DNA of 64,000 nucleotides from Shewanella sp. UCD-KL21 (GCF_001957135.1 NZ_MPHK01000005.1:383-64382), one strand, 5' to 3'. Positions 8,875 through 20,470 are shown, counted from the first letter of the stretch. Numbers and translations are program-made. The notes: a model not told the origin generated them from the letters alone.

Positions 8875-9246
8875 TTAGCTGCCCGCTTTACACGTTGCAG
8901 TTTGTAGATCGCATGTAATAGTTGTTGAAGTAGCATCTAAAGCTGTAAAAGAGGCTGTTGTTGCAGAAGTTAATCCAGCTAAATCACTTGGTAAAGCACT
9001 ACCAGAACCAGAAGAACAAGCTACAGGTGCGTATGTCGGAACTGTTAGCTCAGCAATAATAGCCGAAGCATTTGCTTTAGTTGCAGCAGCAGCTTCACCT
9101 AAGCAAGAGTTAATTTTACTTTTGTTCACATATTCTTGATACGCAGGCAATGCGATTGCTGCAAGAATACCGATGATCGCTACTACGATCATTAATTCAA
9201 TAAGAGTAAAACCCTTAGCGTTTTTGATTTGGTTAATGCTTTTCAT
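8875..9246 (-). CDS. pilA: PilA, type IV major pilin
   Basis: The 123-residue prepilin has a 12-residue basic leader ending in glycine, then [20 protein letters not shown], with the conserved Glu at mature position 5 (E17). The mature pilin of 111 residues is short compared with the usual 140-160. Four cysteines (C48, C77, C112, C119) can form two disulphides, the second giving a very small C-terminal loop. The last residue is serine (CKAGS), as in pilins that TfpO/PilO-type enzymes glycosylate at a C-terminal serine; a ligase-like gene is adjacent. The region 78-111 is rich in Ser, Thr and Ala. It is transcribed alone and ends at a clear terminator. Confidence 0.95.
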   Translation of the reverse strand: MKSINQIKNAKGFTLIELMIVVAIIGILAAIALPAYQEYVNKSKINSCLGEAAAATKANASAIIAELTVPTYAPVACSSGSGSALPSDLAGLTSATTASFTALDATSTTITCDLQTATCKAGS

Positions 9247-10181
9247 TTTTTATCTCTCTCTTGTGATGCTTTAGTGTTGCGTCGAGTTTGTTCTAATCCT
9301 TGAATTTCATAACAGTTAAAGGCCCTTAATTGCTATGAATGGTGTCCTAGTCACCACAACCTGTCTGCATAATTAAACTAGTGATGTTGAATTACAGTTT
9401 ATTGTGAATCAAACTTCCTGATCCGCATTACTGTGATTAAAGTACAAACGTGTTTTAGGTAAATGTTTTAGATAAGTGCTTTAGAAAAGCGATTCCATTA
9501 GACTTCAATGATGCCACTCTAAGTAAAACGCATACGTAAAACTAAATAACTAGAAAACAGAATAGGCTAGTCATTAACAAATTGCTATCCAATCTGCAAC
9601 CTGGGTTAACACGATGCTTGAAGTTAATTTGTTAACAAAATGTTTGAATTACCATGTTCTTTTAAAAATCATTTTTAAACTCACTCAATGTTACATTTGT
9701 AACACATTGAAAAACTGATTATTAAAACTGAATTCTGATACTTCACTCATCCAGGGTAAACGTTAGTATAAAGTTGCTAAAAATGGAATAGCTTGTGGCG
9801 CATTTTTTAACTAAAAAGATAAAAAGATTGTTTTAACGCCCTGTTTGTAAAGATTTTGCAGTACATAATTGACACTTTTAGGTAGTTATTTAGTCAATTT
9901 GACTTTGATGGTTGTTTGTCAAAAAAGTGACACCTTATTAATTGTAAGGTTATAGCGCTTTACTCATGTTGCTATTAAAACCTTATTGATGACCTTGTTT
10001 TAGTCTTTAGGGCGGGATAGTGGTCAAAAGCAGGGGCGATGTGTCAGTTTAATCTTTGTGGTTATTTTTTGAATTCCGGTTTATTAAAACAGTGGGGCTT
10101 ATGTCACTTGGCTACAATAGGGCTATTTATGGCGTTATTTATTTTGGCATAGCCATTTAGTTAAGCTTTTTATAAGCATTA

Positions 10182-10211
10182 CAAAGCCAGCTTATGAGTA
10201 AGCTGGCTTTG
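10182..10211. repeat. Perfect inverted repeat (hairpin) downstream of nadC
   Basis: The arms CAAAGCCAGCTTA and TAAGCTGGCTTTG are perfectly complementary (13 bp) around a 4-base loop. There is no T run on either strand, so it is not a classic terminator, though it could protect or end the nadC transcript. Confidence 0.7.
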
Positions 10212-10217
10212 AATGTA

Positions 10218-10283
10218 ACTATTAGCTATTAACTATTAGCTATTAACTATTAGCTATTAACTATTAGCTATTAGCTATTAGTT
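10218..10283. repeat. 14-bp tandem repeat
   Basis: Three exact copies of TATTAGCTATTAAC occupy 10221-10262, followed by shorter 7-bp derivatives (TATTAGC type) to about 10283. The unit resembles the degenerate 14-bp repeat at 11417-11514 on the other side of nadC. Confidence 0.85.
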
Positions 10284-10337
10284 ATGGCTAACTCTACTAG
10301 GCTGCTAGCCTAATTGGTTAACGAGTTCGGTTTAACA

Positions 10338-11568
<1,231 letters not shown>

Positions 11569-12123
11569 ATGGATACACAATTGAAATCTGGCTGGCATCA
11601 AGGTGCGCGGCTTTGTCCATCACCACATTTTAACCCGCGCCCAGATAATGAGGTGAGTGGTTTAGTTATTCATAATATCAGCCTGCCTGCAGGTTGTTAT
11701 GGCTTGCCGCACATTGATGGGTTATTTCAGGGCTGTTTAGCGGTTGATGCTGATCCAAGCTTTGCCGATATCGCCGGGCTTGAAGTGTCGGCACATTTTT
11801 TAATTCGCCGCGATGGTGAGTTAGTGCAGTATGTTAGCTGTGATGATAGAGCGTGGCATGCTGGGGTTTCGTGTTTAAATGGCCGAGAAGCTTGTAATGA
11901 TTTTACCATTGGCATTGAAATGGAAGGCACAGATACCGACCCTTATACCGATGCGCAATATCGCGAATTAGTGCAATTAACCTTGGTGTTGTTTGCGCAA
12001 TATCCTATGCTTAATCAAGCAAATATCGTCGGACATTGTGATATTGCTCCTGGACGCAAAACCGATCCAGGTGATAGTTTTGATTGGCAAAGATATTTTA
12101 CTGCATTAACAGCGAAGTCATGA
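11569..12123 (+). CDS. ampD: AmpD, 1,6-anhydro-N-acetylmuramyl-L-alanine amidase
   Basis: AmpD is the cytoplasmic zinc amidase that removes the peptide from anhydromuropeptides during murein recycling; its loss raises AmpR-driven beta-lactamase expression where that system exists. The 184-residue protein has the family motifs VIHNISLPAG (first zinc His), SAHFLIRRDGE, RAWHAGVS, IGIEMEGTD and GHCDIAPGRKTDPG (second zinc His and zinc Asp). Length is normal and there is no signal peptide. The ribosome site is weak. ampE follows 51 bp downstream. Confidence 0.96.
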   Translation: MDTQLKSGWHQGARLCPSPHFNPRPDNEVSGLVIHNISLPAGCYGLPHIDGLFQGCLAVDADPSFADIAGLEVSAHFLIRRDGELVQYVSCDDRAWHAGVSCLNGREACNDFTIGIEMEGTDTDPYTDAQYRELVQLTLVLFAQYPMLNQANIVGHCDIAPGRKTDPGDSFDWQRYFTALTAKS

Positions 12124-12174
12124 TGTTAGTGTAAGTTTAACTCAATATTTTTTTAGATTGTTTGCAGAGGTCCC

Positions 12175-13026
12175 ATGGCACTATTTTCATTGTTAATTGC
12201 AATTATGGTTGAGCGCTTAAAGCTGTTACCCGCGCATTGGCAATTTGATGTTTTACTGGCTAAATACCAGCAATTATTTTGGAAAGATAAAGCATTAGAT
12301 TCTGCTGGCTGGGTTGCCTTTGTGGTGCTGCTACCGGCAATGACGCTGTTTTTGGTGCTGCTGTTATTAGATGGTGTTTTTTTTGATGTGATCACCTTAT
12401 TGATGTGGATGCTGGTTTCGATTGTGTGTTTTAGCCACCAAAGCTTAAGGGCGGCATTTAAAAAATATATGCTTGCGGCTTGCCGCGGCGATGTTCAAGC
12501 CTGTTATCACCATGCTGAAAAACTCGATTGCAGTGAGTGTTTAGATGCGGTTGATGAAAAAGATTTGGGTCAGCAGATTGGTAAAACCGTGGCTTGGGTT
12601 AACTATCGCTATTATGGCGCGGTGGCGTTATATCTGATTTGTTTTGGCCCTGTTGGCGCAGTGCTTTATTGTTCGGTGCGTTTTTATCAGCAATACAATC
12701 AACAGCAGCAATTGGATATGCCATTTATTGATAAGTTATTATTTTTATTTGATTGGTTACCGAGCCGAGTCTTTAGCTTTGGGTTTGTATTAAGTGGTCA
12801 CTTTGCTGCAGGTATTTCACAGTGGCGTAAACAGGTTTTTAACCCTAACAATAGTGCCAAAAATATTGTCACTTATACTGCTTTAGCCGCTGAAGTGATG
12901 CCTGAGAAAAGTGATGCGCCAGTGTGCGTGCAGCCAACATTGGCGCTGCTTGCATTGAGTAAAAGAAACTTTATTTTACTGGTTACGGTATTATCGGTGC
13001 TGACTATATTTGGTCTGGTTAGCTAA
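12175..13026 (+). CDS. ampE: AmpE, regulatory inner-membrane protein
   Basis: The 283-residue protein has the length and layout of AmpE: an N-terminal MALFSLLIAIMVERL, several membrane segments (about 60-100, 140-165 and the extreme C-terminus), and the family segments YRYYGAVALYLICFGPVGAVLY and LDWLPSR-like FDWLPSRVFSFGF. E. coli AmpE is an integral membrane protein encoded with ampD and required for full AmpD-dependent control of ampC; its molecular role is not settled. Here it follows ampD as in most gammaproteobacteria. Confidence 0.9.
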   Translation: MALFSLLIAIMVERLKLLPAHWQFDVLLAKYQQLFWKDKALDSAGWVAFVVLLPAMTLFLVLLLLDGVFFDVITLLMWMLVSIVCFSHQSLRAAFKKYMLAACRGDVQACYHHAEKLDCSECLDAVDEKDLGQQIGKTVAWVNYRYYGAVALYLICFGPVGAVLYCSVRFYQQYNQQQQLDMPFIDKLLFLFDWLPSRVFSFGFVLSGHFAAGISQWRKQVFNPNNSAKNIVTYTALAAEVMPEKSDAPVCVQPTLALLALSKRNFILLVTVLSVLTIFGLVS

Positions 13027-13314
13027 GAAGTTTTCATTGCGGTGATGGGCGGCATGAGCCGCCGAAATAATGATTAGAAGTTAAAACAGTGTTTTTATAG
13101 ATTGTGCTGTGTGAAATGGATTTTTATAGCTACAATCTAAGCTTAAAATGAGTTTGTTATCGCGATAGTAGAGCGTTCAATGCTTTATTGCGATAACACC
13201 GAGATGGTCAAACCTCTTCAACGGTTTTTTTCGTTATGCTCTTGCTCAAAGTGCCTAGCGATGTTTGAAACCTTCAATTAACACCCATTCAACGCTCGTC
13301 TAACTAGACATCAA

Positions 13315-13350
13315 TTGTTTGATTTGATAAAGTGCGCTATATCATATAAA
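13315..13350 (+). promoter_or_regulatory. Candidate sigma-70 promoter of the pdhR operon
   Basis: Two overlapping pairs are possible: TTGTTT (13315-13320) with TATATC (13338-13343), spacer 17; or TTGATA (13324-13329) with TATAAA (13345-13350), spacer 15. Either places the start of transcription at or next to the PdhR operator. Confidence 0.45.
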
Positions 13351-13365
13351 TTGGTAAGACCAATT
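13349..13365. promoter_or_regulatory. PdhR operator
   Basis: AATTGGTAAGACCAATT is a symmetrical 17-bp site that matches the known PdhR box (ATTGGTnnnACCAAT) at every conserved position. It lies 21 bp before the pdhR start codon. In E. coli PdhR binds such a site and pyruvate releases it, so pdhR-aceEF is expected to be autoregulated and pyruvate-induced here. Confidence 0.9.
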
Positions 13366-13386
13366 GACAACGGAGCCGAGCCCCAA

Positions 13387-14139
13387 ATGGCTTATAGCAA
13401 AATAACTCAGCCTAAAATTTCCGATGTGATCATGGAGCAATTAGAGCGCATGATCCTCGAAGGAAGTTTGCAGCCTGGGCAAAAATTACCGCCCGAGCGC
13501 GAGCTTGCTTTGCAATTTGAAGTGTCACGCCCTTCATTACGTGAAGCGATTCAAAAATTAGAAGCCAAAGGCTTACTAATGCGCCGCCAAGGTGGCGGAA
13601 CCTACGTTAAAGAACAACTTTGGCAAAGTCTTGCCGATCCTATCGTTGAATTAATGCATAACGACTCAGAAAGTCAGTACGACTTACTTGAGTTTCGTCA
13701 CGCCACTGAAGGCATGATGGCTTATTTTGCTGCGCTGCGTGGTAATGATGCCGATATGCAAAGCATTAAACGTTCAATTAACGAAGTTGAAGCAGCTGTA
13801 GATGTAGAAGCGCAGGCTGATGCCATTGTGCGTTTTTACCGTGCCGTTGCTGAAGCGTCACACAATGTGGCGATGTTACACCTTGTACTCAGTTTAACCC
13901 CTGTGCTGCACAAAAACGTGGCACAAAATTTAGAGCTTTTAAGCCGTCGCGAAGAAGCATCTACCATGGCGAATGAACATAGGCGAGCACTGCTTGCTGC
14001 CATTATTCGTCGTGATCCTGAAGCGGCACGTGAAGCCTCGAACGAACATTTAAGTTATATCGAGGAAGTCATGTTGTCAGTGAGGGAAGAAGACAGCCGG
14101 TTACAGCGTAGCTTGCGCCGCTTAAAAAGTGGTGTTTGA
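13387..14139 (+). CDS. pdhR: PdhR, GntR/FadR-family pyruvate-responsive repressor
   Basis: The 250-residue regulator has a GntR winged helix-turn-helix (about 10-75; PPERELALQFEVSRPSLREA, then RRQGGGTYV) and a C-terminal FCD ligand domain. MAYSKITQPKISDVI matches the E. coli PdhR N-terminus. The frame is open to a TTG at 13315, but that extension would run through the operator and promoter, so 13387 is the true start, with a GGAG about 11 nt upstream. It is the first gene of the pdhR-aceE-aceF operon. Confidence 0.96.
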   Translation: MAYSKITQPKISDVIMEQLERMILEGSLQPGQKLPPERELALQFEVSRPSLREAIQKLEAKGLLMRRQGGGTYVKEQLWQSLADPIVELMHNDSESQYDLLEFRHATEGMMAYFAALRGNDADMQSIKRSINEVEAAVDVEAQADAIVRFYRAVAEASHNVAMLHLVLSLTPVLHKNVAQNLELLSRREEASTMANEHRRALLAAIIRRDPEAAREASNEHLSYIEEVMLSVREEDSRLQRSLRRLKSGV

Positions 14140-14215
14140 TACCTATTTATAATCAAATGCATTATAAATTTACCGAAACACATTAATTATCTGTATCTAG
14201 AGAAAGGACAGCGAC

Positions 14216-16879
14216 ATGTCTGAAGATATTCTACAAGACTTAGATCCATTAGAAACTCAAGAGTGGGTTGATTCACTGCAAGCCGTATTAGAGCAAGAAG
14301 GCCCTGAACGAGCGCATTATCTACTTGAACAATTAATCGATAAAGCACGCCGCAATGGTACACATTTACCATATAAAGCGACCACTGCTTATTTGAATAC
14401 GATTCCATCTGGCCAAGAGCCGCATATGCCTGGTAATCAGGAAATGGAACGTCGCATTCGTGCTATCGTTCGTTGGAACGCCCTTGCAATGGTATTACGT
14501 GGTTCTAAGAAAGATTTAGAACTAGGTGGCCACATTTCAAGTTTTGCTTCTAGTGCAACCATTTATGATGTGTGTTTTAACCACTTCTTCCGCGCTCCAA
14601 ATGAAAAAGACGGTGGCGACTTAGTTTATTATCAAGGTCATATTGCTCCGGGTATTTATTCTCGCTCTTTCCTTGAAGGCCGCATCACTGAAGATCAAAT
14701 GAACAATTTCCGTCAAGAAGTTGATGGTAAAGGTTTATCTTCATACCCGCATCCAAAGTTAATGCCTGATTACTGGCAGTTCCCGACGGTATCTATGGGC
14801 TTAGGTCCTATTCAAGCGATTTATCAAGCCCGTTTCCTTAAGTACTTAACTGACCGTGGTTTGAAAGATTGTTCTGAGCAAACAGTTTACTGTTTCTTAG
14901 GTGATGGTGAGTGTGATGAGCCTGAAACATTAGGTGCTATCGGTCTTGCTGCCCGTGAAGAATTAGATAATTTATGTTTTATTGTTAACTGTAACTTACA
15001 GCGCCTTGATGGCCCTGTGCGTGGTAACGGTAAAATTATTCAAGAGCTTGAAGGCGAGTTCCGCGGCGCAGGTTGGGAAGCCGTTAAAGTGATTTGGGGT
15101 CGCTACTGGGATCCATTACTTGCCCGTGATACAAGCGGCAAATTACTGCAGTTAATGGAAGAAACCGTAGACGGTGAATACCAAAACTGTAAAGCCAAAG
15201 GCGGCGCTTACACCCGTGAGCATTTCTTTGGTAAATATCCTGAGACTGCTGAAATGGTAGCTAACATGTCAGATGATGACATTTGGCGTTTAAACCGTGG
15301 TGGCCATGATCCAGTTAAGATTTATGCTGCGCTGCAACATGCTAAAAACACCAAAGGTCGTCCTACAGTTATCCTTGCTAAAACAGTAAAAGGTTACGGT
15401 ATGGGTGATGCGGGCGAAGGTAAAAACATTGCCCATAACGTGAAGAAAATGGGCATTGAGTCGCTTAAATACTTCCGTGATCGTTTTAATATCCCAATTA
15501 GCGATGATCAGTTAGAAGATATTCCTTACTATCATCCTGGTGCTGACTCTGAAGAAGTTAAATACTTAAAAGAGCGCCGTGCTGCCCTTCATGGTGCTAT
15601 GCCAAAGCGTCTTGAAAAGTTCTCTAAAGATATTGAAGTGCCGCCATTAAAGATCTTTGATTCAGTACTTAAAGGCTCAAATGGTCGTGAAATCTCAAGC
15701 ACTATGTCATTTGTGCGTATTTTAACGGCGCTGCTAAAAGACAAGAAGATCGGCAAACAAATTGTACCGATCATTCCTGATGAAGCACGTACCTTTGGTA
15801 TGGAAGGTTTATTCCGCCAAGTGGGTATTTACGCTCACGAAGGGCAAAAATACGAGCCACAAGATTCTGATCAAGTTGCTTACTACCGTGAAGATAAAAC
15901 CGGTCAAGTATTGCAAGAAGGCATTAACGAGTTAGGTGCAATGTCATCTTGGGTTGCGGCGGCAACCAGTTACTCAGTTAATGACACCCCAATGATCCCG
16001 TTTTATATCTACTACTCAATGTTTGGTTTCCAACGTATTGGCGACATGGCATGGGCTGCAGGTGATATGCGTGCTCGCGGCTTTATGGTCGGTGGTACTT
16101 CAGGTCGTACAACCCTAAACGGTGAAGGTCTACAACACCAAGATGGTCATAGCCATGTATTAGCAAACACGATTCCAAACTGTATTTCTTATGACCCGAC
16201 TTATGGTTACGAGATTGCAGTAATTGTGCAAGACGGTATTCGCCGTATGTATGGCGAGCAAGAAGACGTGTTCTACTACTTGACTACCATGAACGAAAAC
16301 TACGAGCAGCTGGCAATGCCTGAAGGTGTCGAAGAAGGTATCGTTAAAGGTATCTATAAGCTTGAAACCCTTAAAGGTAGTGGTAAAGGCGCAGTACAGT
16401 TAATGGGTAGCGGCACCATTTTAGAGCAAGTACGTAAAGCGGCTGTAGCATTATCGAAAGACTTCGGTATTACTGCTGACGTATACAGCGTGACTAGTTT
16501 CAATGAGCTAACTCGTGATGGTCAAGCTGCAGAGCGTTACAACATGCTGCACCCAACTGAAGCGCCTAAAGTGCCTTATATTTCAGAAGTATTATCAAGT
16601 GATGCGCCAGCTATTGTAGCTACGGATTACATGAAGATTTATGGTGAGCAATTACGTGCTTACATTCCAACTGATTATAAAGTACTTGGTACTGACGGCT
16701 TTGGCCGCAGTGATAGCCGTGAAAACTTACGTCACCATTTTGAAGTTGACGCTAAGTTCATTGTTATCGCGTCATTAAAAGCCCTTGTTGACCGTAAAGA
16801 GTTACCTGTAGAAGTGCTAACGCAAGCTATCACTGAATACGGTATCGACGTTGATAAGATCAATCCACAGTTCGCATAG
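14216..16879 (+). CDS. aceE: AceE, pyruvate dehydrogenase E1 component
   Basis: AceE is the homodimeric thiamine-diphosphate-dependent E1 that decarboxylates pyruvate and reductively acetylates the lipoyl group of AceF. The 887 residues match the single-chain E1 of gammaproteobacteria. The TPP-binding motif begins at [15 protein letters not shown] and ends in the [11 protein letters not shown] segment (about 228-268). A ribosome site AGAAAGGA precedes the ATG. aceF follows 11 bp downstream, so both are one transcript. Confidence 0.98.
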   Translation: MSEDILQDLDPLETQEWVDSLQAVLEQEGPERAHYLLEQLIDKARRNGTHLPYKATTAYLNTIPSGQEPHMPGNQEMERRIRAIVRWNALAMVLRGSKKDLELGGHISSFASSATIYDVCFNHFFRAPNEKDGGDLVYYQGHIAPGIYSRSFLEGRITEDQMNNFRQEVDGKGLSSYPHPKLMPDYWQFPTVSMGLGPIQAIYQARFLKYLTDRGLKDCSEQTVYCFLGDGECDEPETLGAIGLAAREELDNLCFIVNCNLQRLDGPVRGNGKIIQELEGEFRGAGWEAVKVIWGRYWDPLLARDTSGKLLQLMEETVDGEYQNCKAKGGAYTREHFFGKYPETAEMVANMSDDDIWRLNRGGHDPVKIYAALQHAKNTKGRPTVILAKTVKGYGMGDAGEGKNIAHNVKKMGIESLKYFRDRFNIPISDDQLEDIPYYHPGADSEEVKYLKERRAALHGAMPKRLEKFSKDIEVPPLKIFDSVLKGSNGREISSTMSFVRILTALLKDKKIGKQIVPIIPDEARTFGMEGLFRQVGIYAHEGQKYEPQDSDQVAYYREDKTGQVLQEGINELGAMSSWVAAATSYSVNDTPMIPFYIYYSMFGFQRIGDMAWAAGDMRARGFMVGGTSGRTTLNGEGLQHQDGHSHVLANTIPNCISYDPTYGYEIAVIVQDGIRRMYGEQEDVFYYLTTMNENYEQLAMPEGVEEGIVKGIYKLETLKGSGKGAVQLMGSGTILEQVRKAAVALSKDFGITADVYSVTSFNELTRDGQAAERYNMLHPTEAPKVPYISEVLSSDAPAIVATDYMKIYGEQLRAYIPTDYKVLGTDGFGRSDSRENLRHHFEVDAKFIVIASLKALVDRKELPVEVLTQAITEYGIDVDKINPQFA

Positions 16880-16890
16880 GGAGAAACAAA

Positions 16891-18852
16891 ATGGCTGAAT
16901 TAAAAGAAGTTTTGGTTCCTAACCTTGATACTGATGCTGTGCAGGTTATTGAGATCTGTGCTGAGATTGGTGAAGTGCTTGAAAAAGAAGCATCAATCAT
17001 CACAGTTGAAACCGATAAAGCGACTATGGATATTCCAGCACCTTTTGCTGGGAAATTGGTTGAACTGAAAGTGGCTGTGGGCGATAGCGTATCTGAAGGC
17101 TCGCTAATTGCGGTGCTGTCTGTTGAAGCGGCTGGTGATGCGCCTGTCGCTGAAGTGGCTGCACCGGTAGCGGCGCCAGTTCAAGCCGCTGCAGCTCAAA
17201 CCGCGGCTCCAGTAGCAGAAGCGCCAGCCGTTGCTGGTGGCACTGAAATTATTGAAGTGCACGTGCCTGATATTGGCGATGCTGAAAATGTTGATATTAT
17301 CGAAGTGTTAGTGAGTGTGGGTGAAACCATTGAAGCGGACACTGGGCTTATCACCTTAGAAACTGATAAAGCGACCATGGAAGTGCCAGCACCAACCGCA
17401 GGTGTAGTTAAAGAACTTAAAGTGAACGTTGGTGACAAGGTTTCACAAGGCTCTTTAGTGCTGATGCTTGAAGTGGGCACTAGTGCTAGTGCACCTGTTA
17501 CTGAAACAGTAGCAGCGCCTGCAGCAGCTCCAGCAACATCAGTTGTTGAAGTTAAAGAAGTTGCAGTACCAGATATTGGTGATGCCGCTGATGTTGATGT
17601 GATTGAAGTGTTGGTTGCTGTTGGCGATATGCTTGACGTGGATACAGGTTTAATTACCTTAGAAACCGATAAAGCCACCATGGAAGTACCAGCGCCATTT
17701 GCCGGAAAACTGGTTGGTTTAACGGTAAATGTTGGCGATAAAGTGTCACAAGGTAGCATTATTGCTACGGTTGAAACTCAGTCTGCCGCATCAGTCGCTG
17801 CGCCAGTGCAAGCCGCTCCGGCACCCGCAGCTACTGCAGCAACGCCTGCACCTGTTACCGCTGCGCCAGCAAGTAAGCCGCCTGTGCCGCATCATCCAAG
17901 TGCTGGCAGCCAACCTAAAACCGGTGCTGTGCATGCATCACCTGCAGTTCGCCGCTTAGCGCGCGAATTTGGTGCTGATTTAACCCAAGTTAAAGGCTCT
18001 GGCCGTAAAGGACGTATTCTGAAAGAAGACGTTCAAGCCTTCATTAAGTATGAACTTAGCCGACCTAAAGCGAGCGCTGCTACAGCGGTTGCTGGTGGCG
18101 CGGGTGGTTTGAATGTGATTGCGGCGCCTAAAGTTGATTTCAGTAAGTTTGGTGAAGTGGAAGAAGTGCCATTAAGCCGTATCCAGAAAATCTCTGGACC
18201 TAACTTGCATCGTAACTGGGTGACGATTCCACATGTGACGCAATTTGATGAAGCTGATATCACTGAATTAGAAGCATTCCGTAAAGAACAAAATACACTT
18301 GCTGCTAAGAAGAAAGCGGATTACAAAATTACTCCGTTAGTATTTATGATGAAAGCCGTGGCGAAAACACTGGCTGAATTCCCAGTGTTTAACTCAAGTT
18401 TAAGCCCTGATGGTGAGTCGTTAATCCAGAAGAAATACTTCCATATTGGTGTTGCAGTTGATACGCCAAACGGATTAATGGTGCCAGTGGTTCGTGATGT
18501 CGATAAGAAAGGCATTGTAGAGCTTTCTCGTGAGTTAACGGATATTTCAATTCGTGCCCGTGATGGCAAGCTGAAGTCAGCAGACATGCAAGGTAGCTGT
18601 TTTACTATCTCTAGTTTAGGTGGCATTGGTGGTACAGCATTTACCCCAATCGTTAACTATCCTGATGTGGCTATTCTTGGGGTGTCAAAATCAGAAATGA
18701 AGCCGAAGTGGAATGGCAGTGATTTTGAACCTAAGTTGATGTTGCCACTATCGTTATCATACGATCATCGTGTGATTGATGGGGCAATGGCAGCGAGATT
18801 TAGCGTGACATTATCAAGCATTCTTAGCGATATTCGTACGCTAATTTTGTAA
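16891..18852 (+). CDS. aceF: AceF, dihydrolipoamide acetyltransferase (E2) with three lipoyl domains
   Basis: AceF forms the cubic core of pyruvate dehydrogenase and passes the acetyl group to CoA. The 653 residues contain three lipoyl domains with lipoyl lysines at K43, K160 and K261 (each in ETDKATM), joined by Ala/Pro/Val-rich flexible linkers; a peripheral-subunit-binding domain at about 345-388 ([16 protein letters not shown]); and the catalytic acyltransferase domain with the active-site HRVIDG (H626, D630). The middle and third lipoyl domains are more like each other than the first. It ends at a terminator before lpdA. Confidence 0.98.
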   Translation: MAELKEVLVPNLDTDAVQVIEICAEIGEVLEKEASIITVETDKATMDIPAPFAGKLVELKVAVGDSVSEGSLIAVLSVEAAGDAPVAEVAAPVAAPVQAAAAQTAAPVAEAPAVAGGTEIIEVHVPDIGDAENVDIIEVLVSVGETIEADTGLITLETDKATMEVPAPTAGVVKELKVNVGDKVSQGSLVLMLEVGTSASAPVTETVAAPAAAPATSVVEVKEVAVPDIGDAADVDVIEVLVAVGDMLDVDTGLITLETDKATMEVPAPFAGKLVGLTVNVGDKVSQGSIIATVETQSAASVAAPVQAAPAPAATAATPAPVTAAPASKPPVPHHPSAGSQPKTGAVHASPAVRRLAREFGADLTQVKGSGRKGRILKEDVQAFIKYELSRPKASAATAVAGGAGGLNVIAAPKVDFSKFGEVEEVPLSRIQKISGPNLHRNWVTIPHVTQFDEADITELEAFRKEQNTLAAKKKADYKITPLVFMMKAVAKTLAEFPVFNSSLSPDGESLIQKKYFHIGVAVDTPNGLMVPVVRDVDKKGIVELSRELTDISIRARDGKLKSADMQGSCFTISSLGGIGGTAFTPIVNYPDVAILGVSKSEMKPKWNGSDFEPKLMLPLSLSYDHRVIDGAMAARFSVTLSSILSDIRTLIL

Positions 18853-18856
18853 ACAA

Positions 18857-18885
18857 AAAGGCTGCTCATAGTGAGCGGCCTTTTT
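18857..18885 (+). terminator. Terminator after aceF
   Basis: A stem GGCTGCTCA / TGAGCGGCC with a short TAG loop and one mismatch, flanked by AAAAA and TTTTT, lies just after the aceF stop codon. It may be partial, because lpdA follows in the same direction 158 bp after aceF. Confidence 0.8.
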
Positions 18886-19010
18886 ATTCTTATCACTAGG
18901 ATTGTGATCAGTATCAAACAAAGGGTAAAATGCGGCCACCTTACAAGATTTGACCACATTTTGCAGTTTGGACGGTTTTTCCGCCAACGATAGATAAAAT
19001 AGAGGAAAAC

Positions 19011-20441
19011 ATGAGTAACGAAATCAAAACTCAGGTAGTAGTACTAGGTGCCGGCCCAGCAGGTTATTCAGCAGCTTTCCGCGCTGCAGATTTAGGTCTA
19101 GATACTGTGATTGTAGAACGTTTTAGCACCCTTGGTGGTGTTTGTTTGAACGTGGGTTGTATCCCATCGAAAGCACTTTTACACGTATCTAAAGTCATTG
19201 AAGAAGCAAAAGCAGTTGCCGATCACGGTGTTGTTTTTGGTGAGCCAAAAATTGATTTAGACAAGTTACGCGGCTTTAAAGAAAAAGTAGTAGGTCAACT
19301 GACTGGCGGTTTAGGCGGAATGTCTAAAATGCGTAAAGTTGATGTGGTAAATGGTTTAGGTAAATTCACTAGCCCAAATACAATGGAAGTGACTGCTGAA
19401 GATGGCACTGTAACAGTGGTTAACTTTGACAACGCCATTATTGCAGCGGGTTCTCGTCCAATTAAACTGCCATTTATCCCACATGAAGATCCACGTATTT
19501 GGGATTCAACTGATGCTTTAGAACTAAAAGAAGTACCTGAAAAGTTATTAGTCATGGGCGGCGGTATTATCGGCCTAGAAATGGGTACAGTTTATTCTTC
19601 TTTAGGTAGTCAAATTGACGTGGTTGAAATGTTCGACCAAGTTATTCCTGCTGCTGATAAAGATATCGTGCGTATCTACACTAAAAAGATTAAGAAGAAG
19701 TTTAACTTAATCCTAGAAACTAAAGTGACTGCGGTTGAAGCGAGAGAAGACGGCATTTACGTTTCTATGGAAGGTAAAAAAGCCCCATCTGAGCCAGTTC
19801 GTTACGATGCTGTATTGGTTGCTATTGGTCGTACACCAAACGGTAAAGGCCTAGACGCTGAAAAAGCTGGCGTAAATGTTGATGAGCGTGGCTTTATCAA
19901 TGTTGATAAGCAAATGCGTACTAACGTTGCTAACATCTTCGCTATCGGTGATATCGTTGGTCAACCAATGCTTGCGCACAAAGGTGTGCATGAAGGCCAC
20001 GTTGCTGCTGAAGTTATTTCAGGTCTTAAGCACTTCTTTGACCCCAAAGTTATTCCTTCAATTGCTTACACAGACCCGGAAGTTGCGTGGGTTGGTCTTA
20101 CTGAAAAAGAAGCCAAAGAGCAGGGCGTTGCCTATGAAACTGCATCATTCCCATGGGCTGCAAGTGGCCGCGCAATTGCTTCTGATGCAAGTGACGGTAT
20201 GACTAAGCTCATCTTCGATAAAGAAACTCATCGCGTTATTGGTGGTGCTATCGTTGGTGTTAATGGCGGTGAATTACTAGGCGAAATTGGCTTAGCAATT
20301 GAAATGGGTTGTGATGCTGAAGATTTAGCCTTAACTATTCATGCTCACCCAACGTTACATGAGTCTGTCGGTCTTGCGGCTGAAGTTTATGAAGGTTCAA
20401 TTACTGATTTGCCAAACCCGAAGGCAAAAAAGAAAAAGTAA
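19011..20441 (+). CDS. lpdA: LpdA, dihydrolipoamide dehydrogenase (E3)
   Basis: This FAD enzyme reoxidises dihydrolipoyl groups of the pyruvate and 2-oxoglutarate dehydrogenases and of the glycine cleavage system, producing NADH. The 476-residue protein has the N-terminal FAD motif VVLGAGPAGYSAA, the redox disulphide GGVCLNVGCIPSK (C45, C50), an NAD-binding GGGIIGLEMG and the C-terminal His-Glu pair in HAHPTLHES. It is preceded by a terminator, so it may be transcribed partly by read-through and partly from its own promoter, as in E. coli. Confidence 0.98.
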   Translation: MSNEIKTQVVVLGAGPAGYSAAFRAADLGLDTVIVERFSTLGGVCLNVGCIPSKALLHVSKVIEEAKAVADHGVVFGEPKIDLDKLRGFKEKVVGQLTGGLGGMSKMRKVDVVNGLGKFTSPNTMEVTAEDGTVTVVNFDNAIIAAGSRPIKLPFIPHEDPRIWDSTDALELKEVPEKLLVMGGGIIGLEMGTVYSSLGSQIDVVEMFDQVIPAADKDIVRIYTKKIKKKFNLILETKVTAVEAREDGIYVSMEGKKAPSEPVRYDAVLVAIGRTPNGKGLDAEKAGVNVDERGFINVDKQMRTNVANIFAIGDIVGQPMLAHKGVHEGHVAAEVISGLKHFFDPKVIPSIAYTDPEVAWVGLTEKEAKEQGVAYETASFPWAASGRAIASDASDGMTKLIFDKETHRVIGGAIVGVNGGELLGEIGLAIEMGCDAEDLALTIHAHPTLHESVGLAAEVYEGSITDLPNPKAKKKK

Positions 20442-20470
20442 CATGTAGCTATTTGTAGCAATTTGTATTA

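Larger units (their letters stand above)
9247..10337. other. 1.1-kb gene-free region between pilA and nadC
   Basis: No open frame longer than about 60 codons is present and nothing resembles a tRNA or a known RNA. It should contain the pilA promoter (near 9250-9420), but I found neither a convincing sigma-54 -24/-12 pair nor a good sigma-70 pair. The right end holds a long perfect hairpin (10182-10211) and a 14-bp tandem repeat (10218-10283). Confidence 0.5.
13027..13386. other. Intergenic region, ampE / pdhR, with pdh control sites
   Basis: It holds a GC-rich hairpin just after ampE (GGCGGC/GCCGCC, 13048-13063, no T run) and the promoter and operator of the pyruvate dehydrogenase operon at the right end (13315-13365). 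No gene is supported. Confidence 0.55.

Noticed and set aside
9301..9420. Possible sigma-54 promoter of pilA
   Set aside because: The best GG...GC pair has a 12-base gap instead of 10, so it does not fit the -24/-12 rule.
10218..10283. CRISPR-like array
   Set aside because: Units are 14 bp and directly adjacent, with no spacers and no cas genes.
13048..13063. GC-rich hairpin after ampE as a terminator
   Set aside because: The stem is perfect but no T run follows, so I did not call it a terminator.
17196..17759. 187-codon minus-strand frame inside aceF
   Set aside because: It is the antisense shadow of the repetitive Ala/Val-rich lipoyl region; its Ser/Thr-rich sequence is a by-product of the codon pattern.
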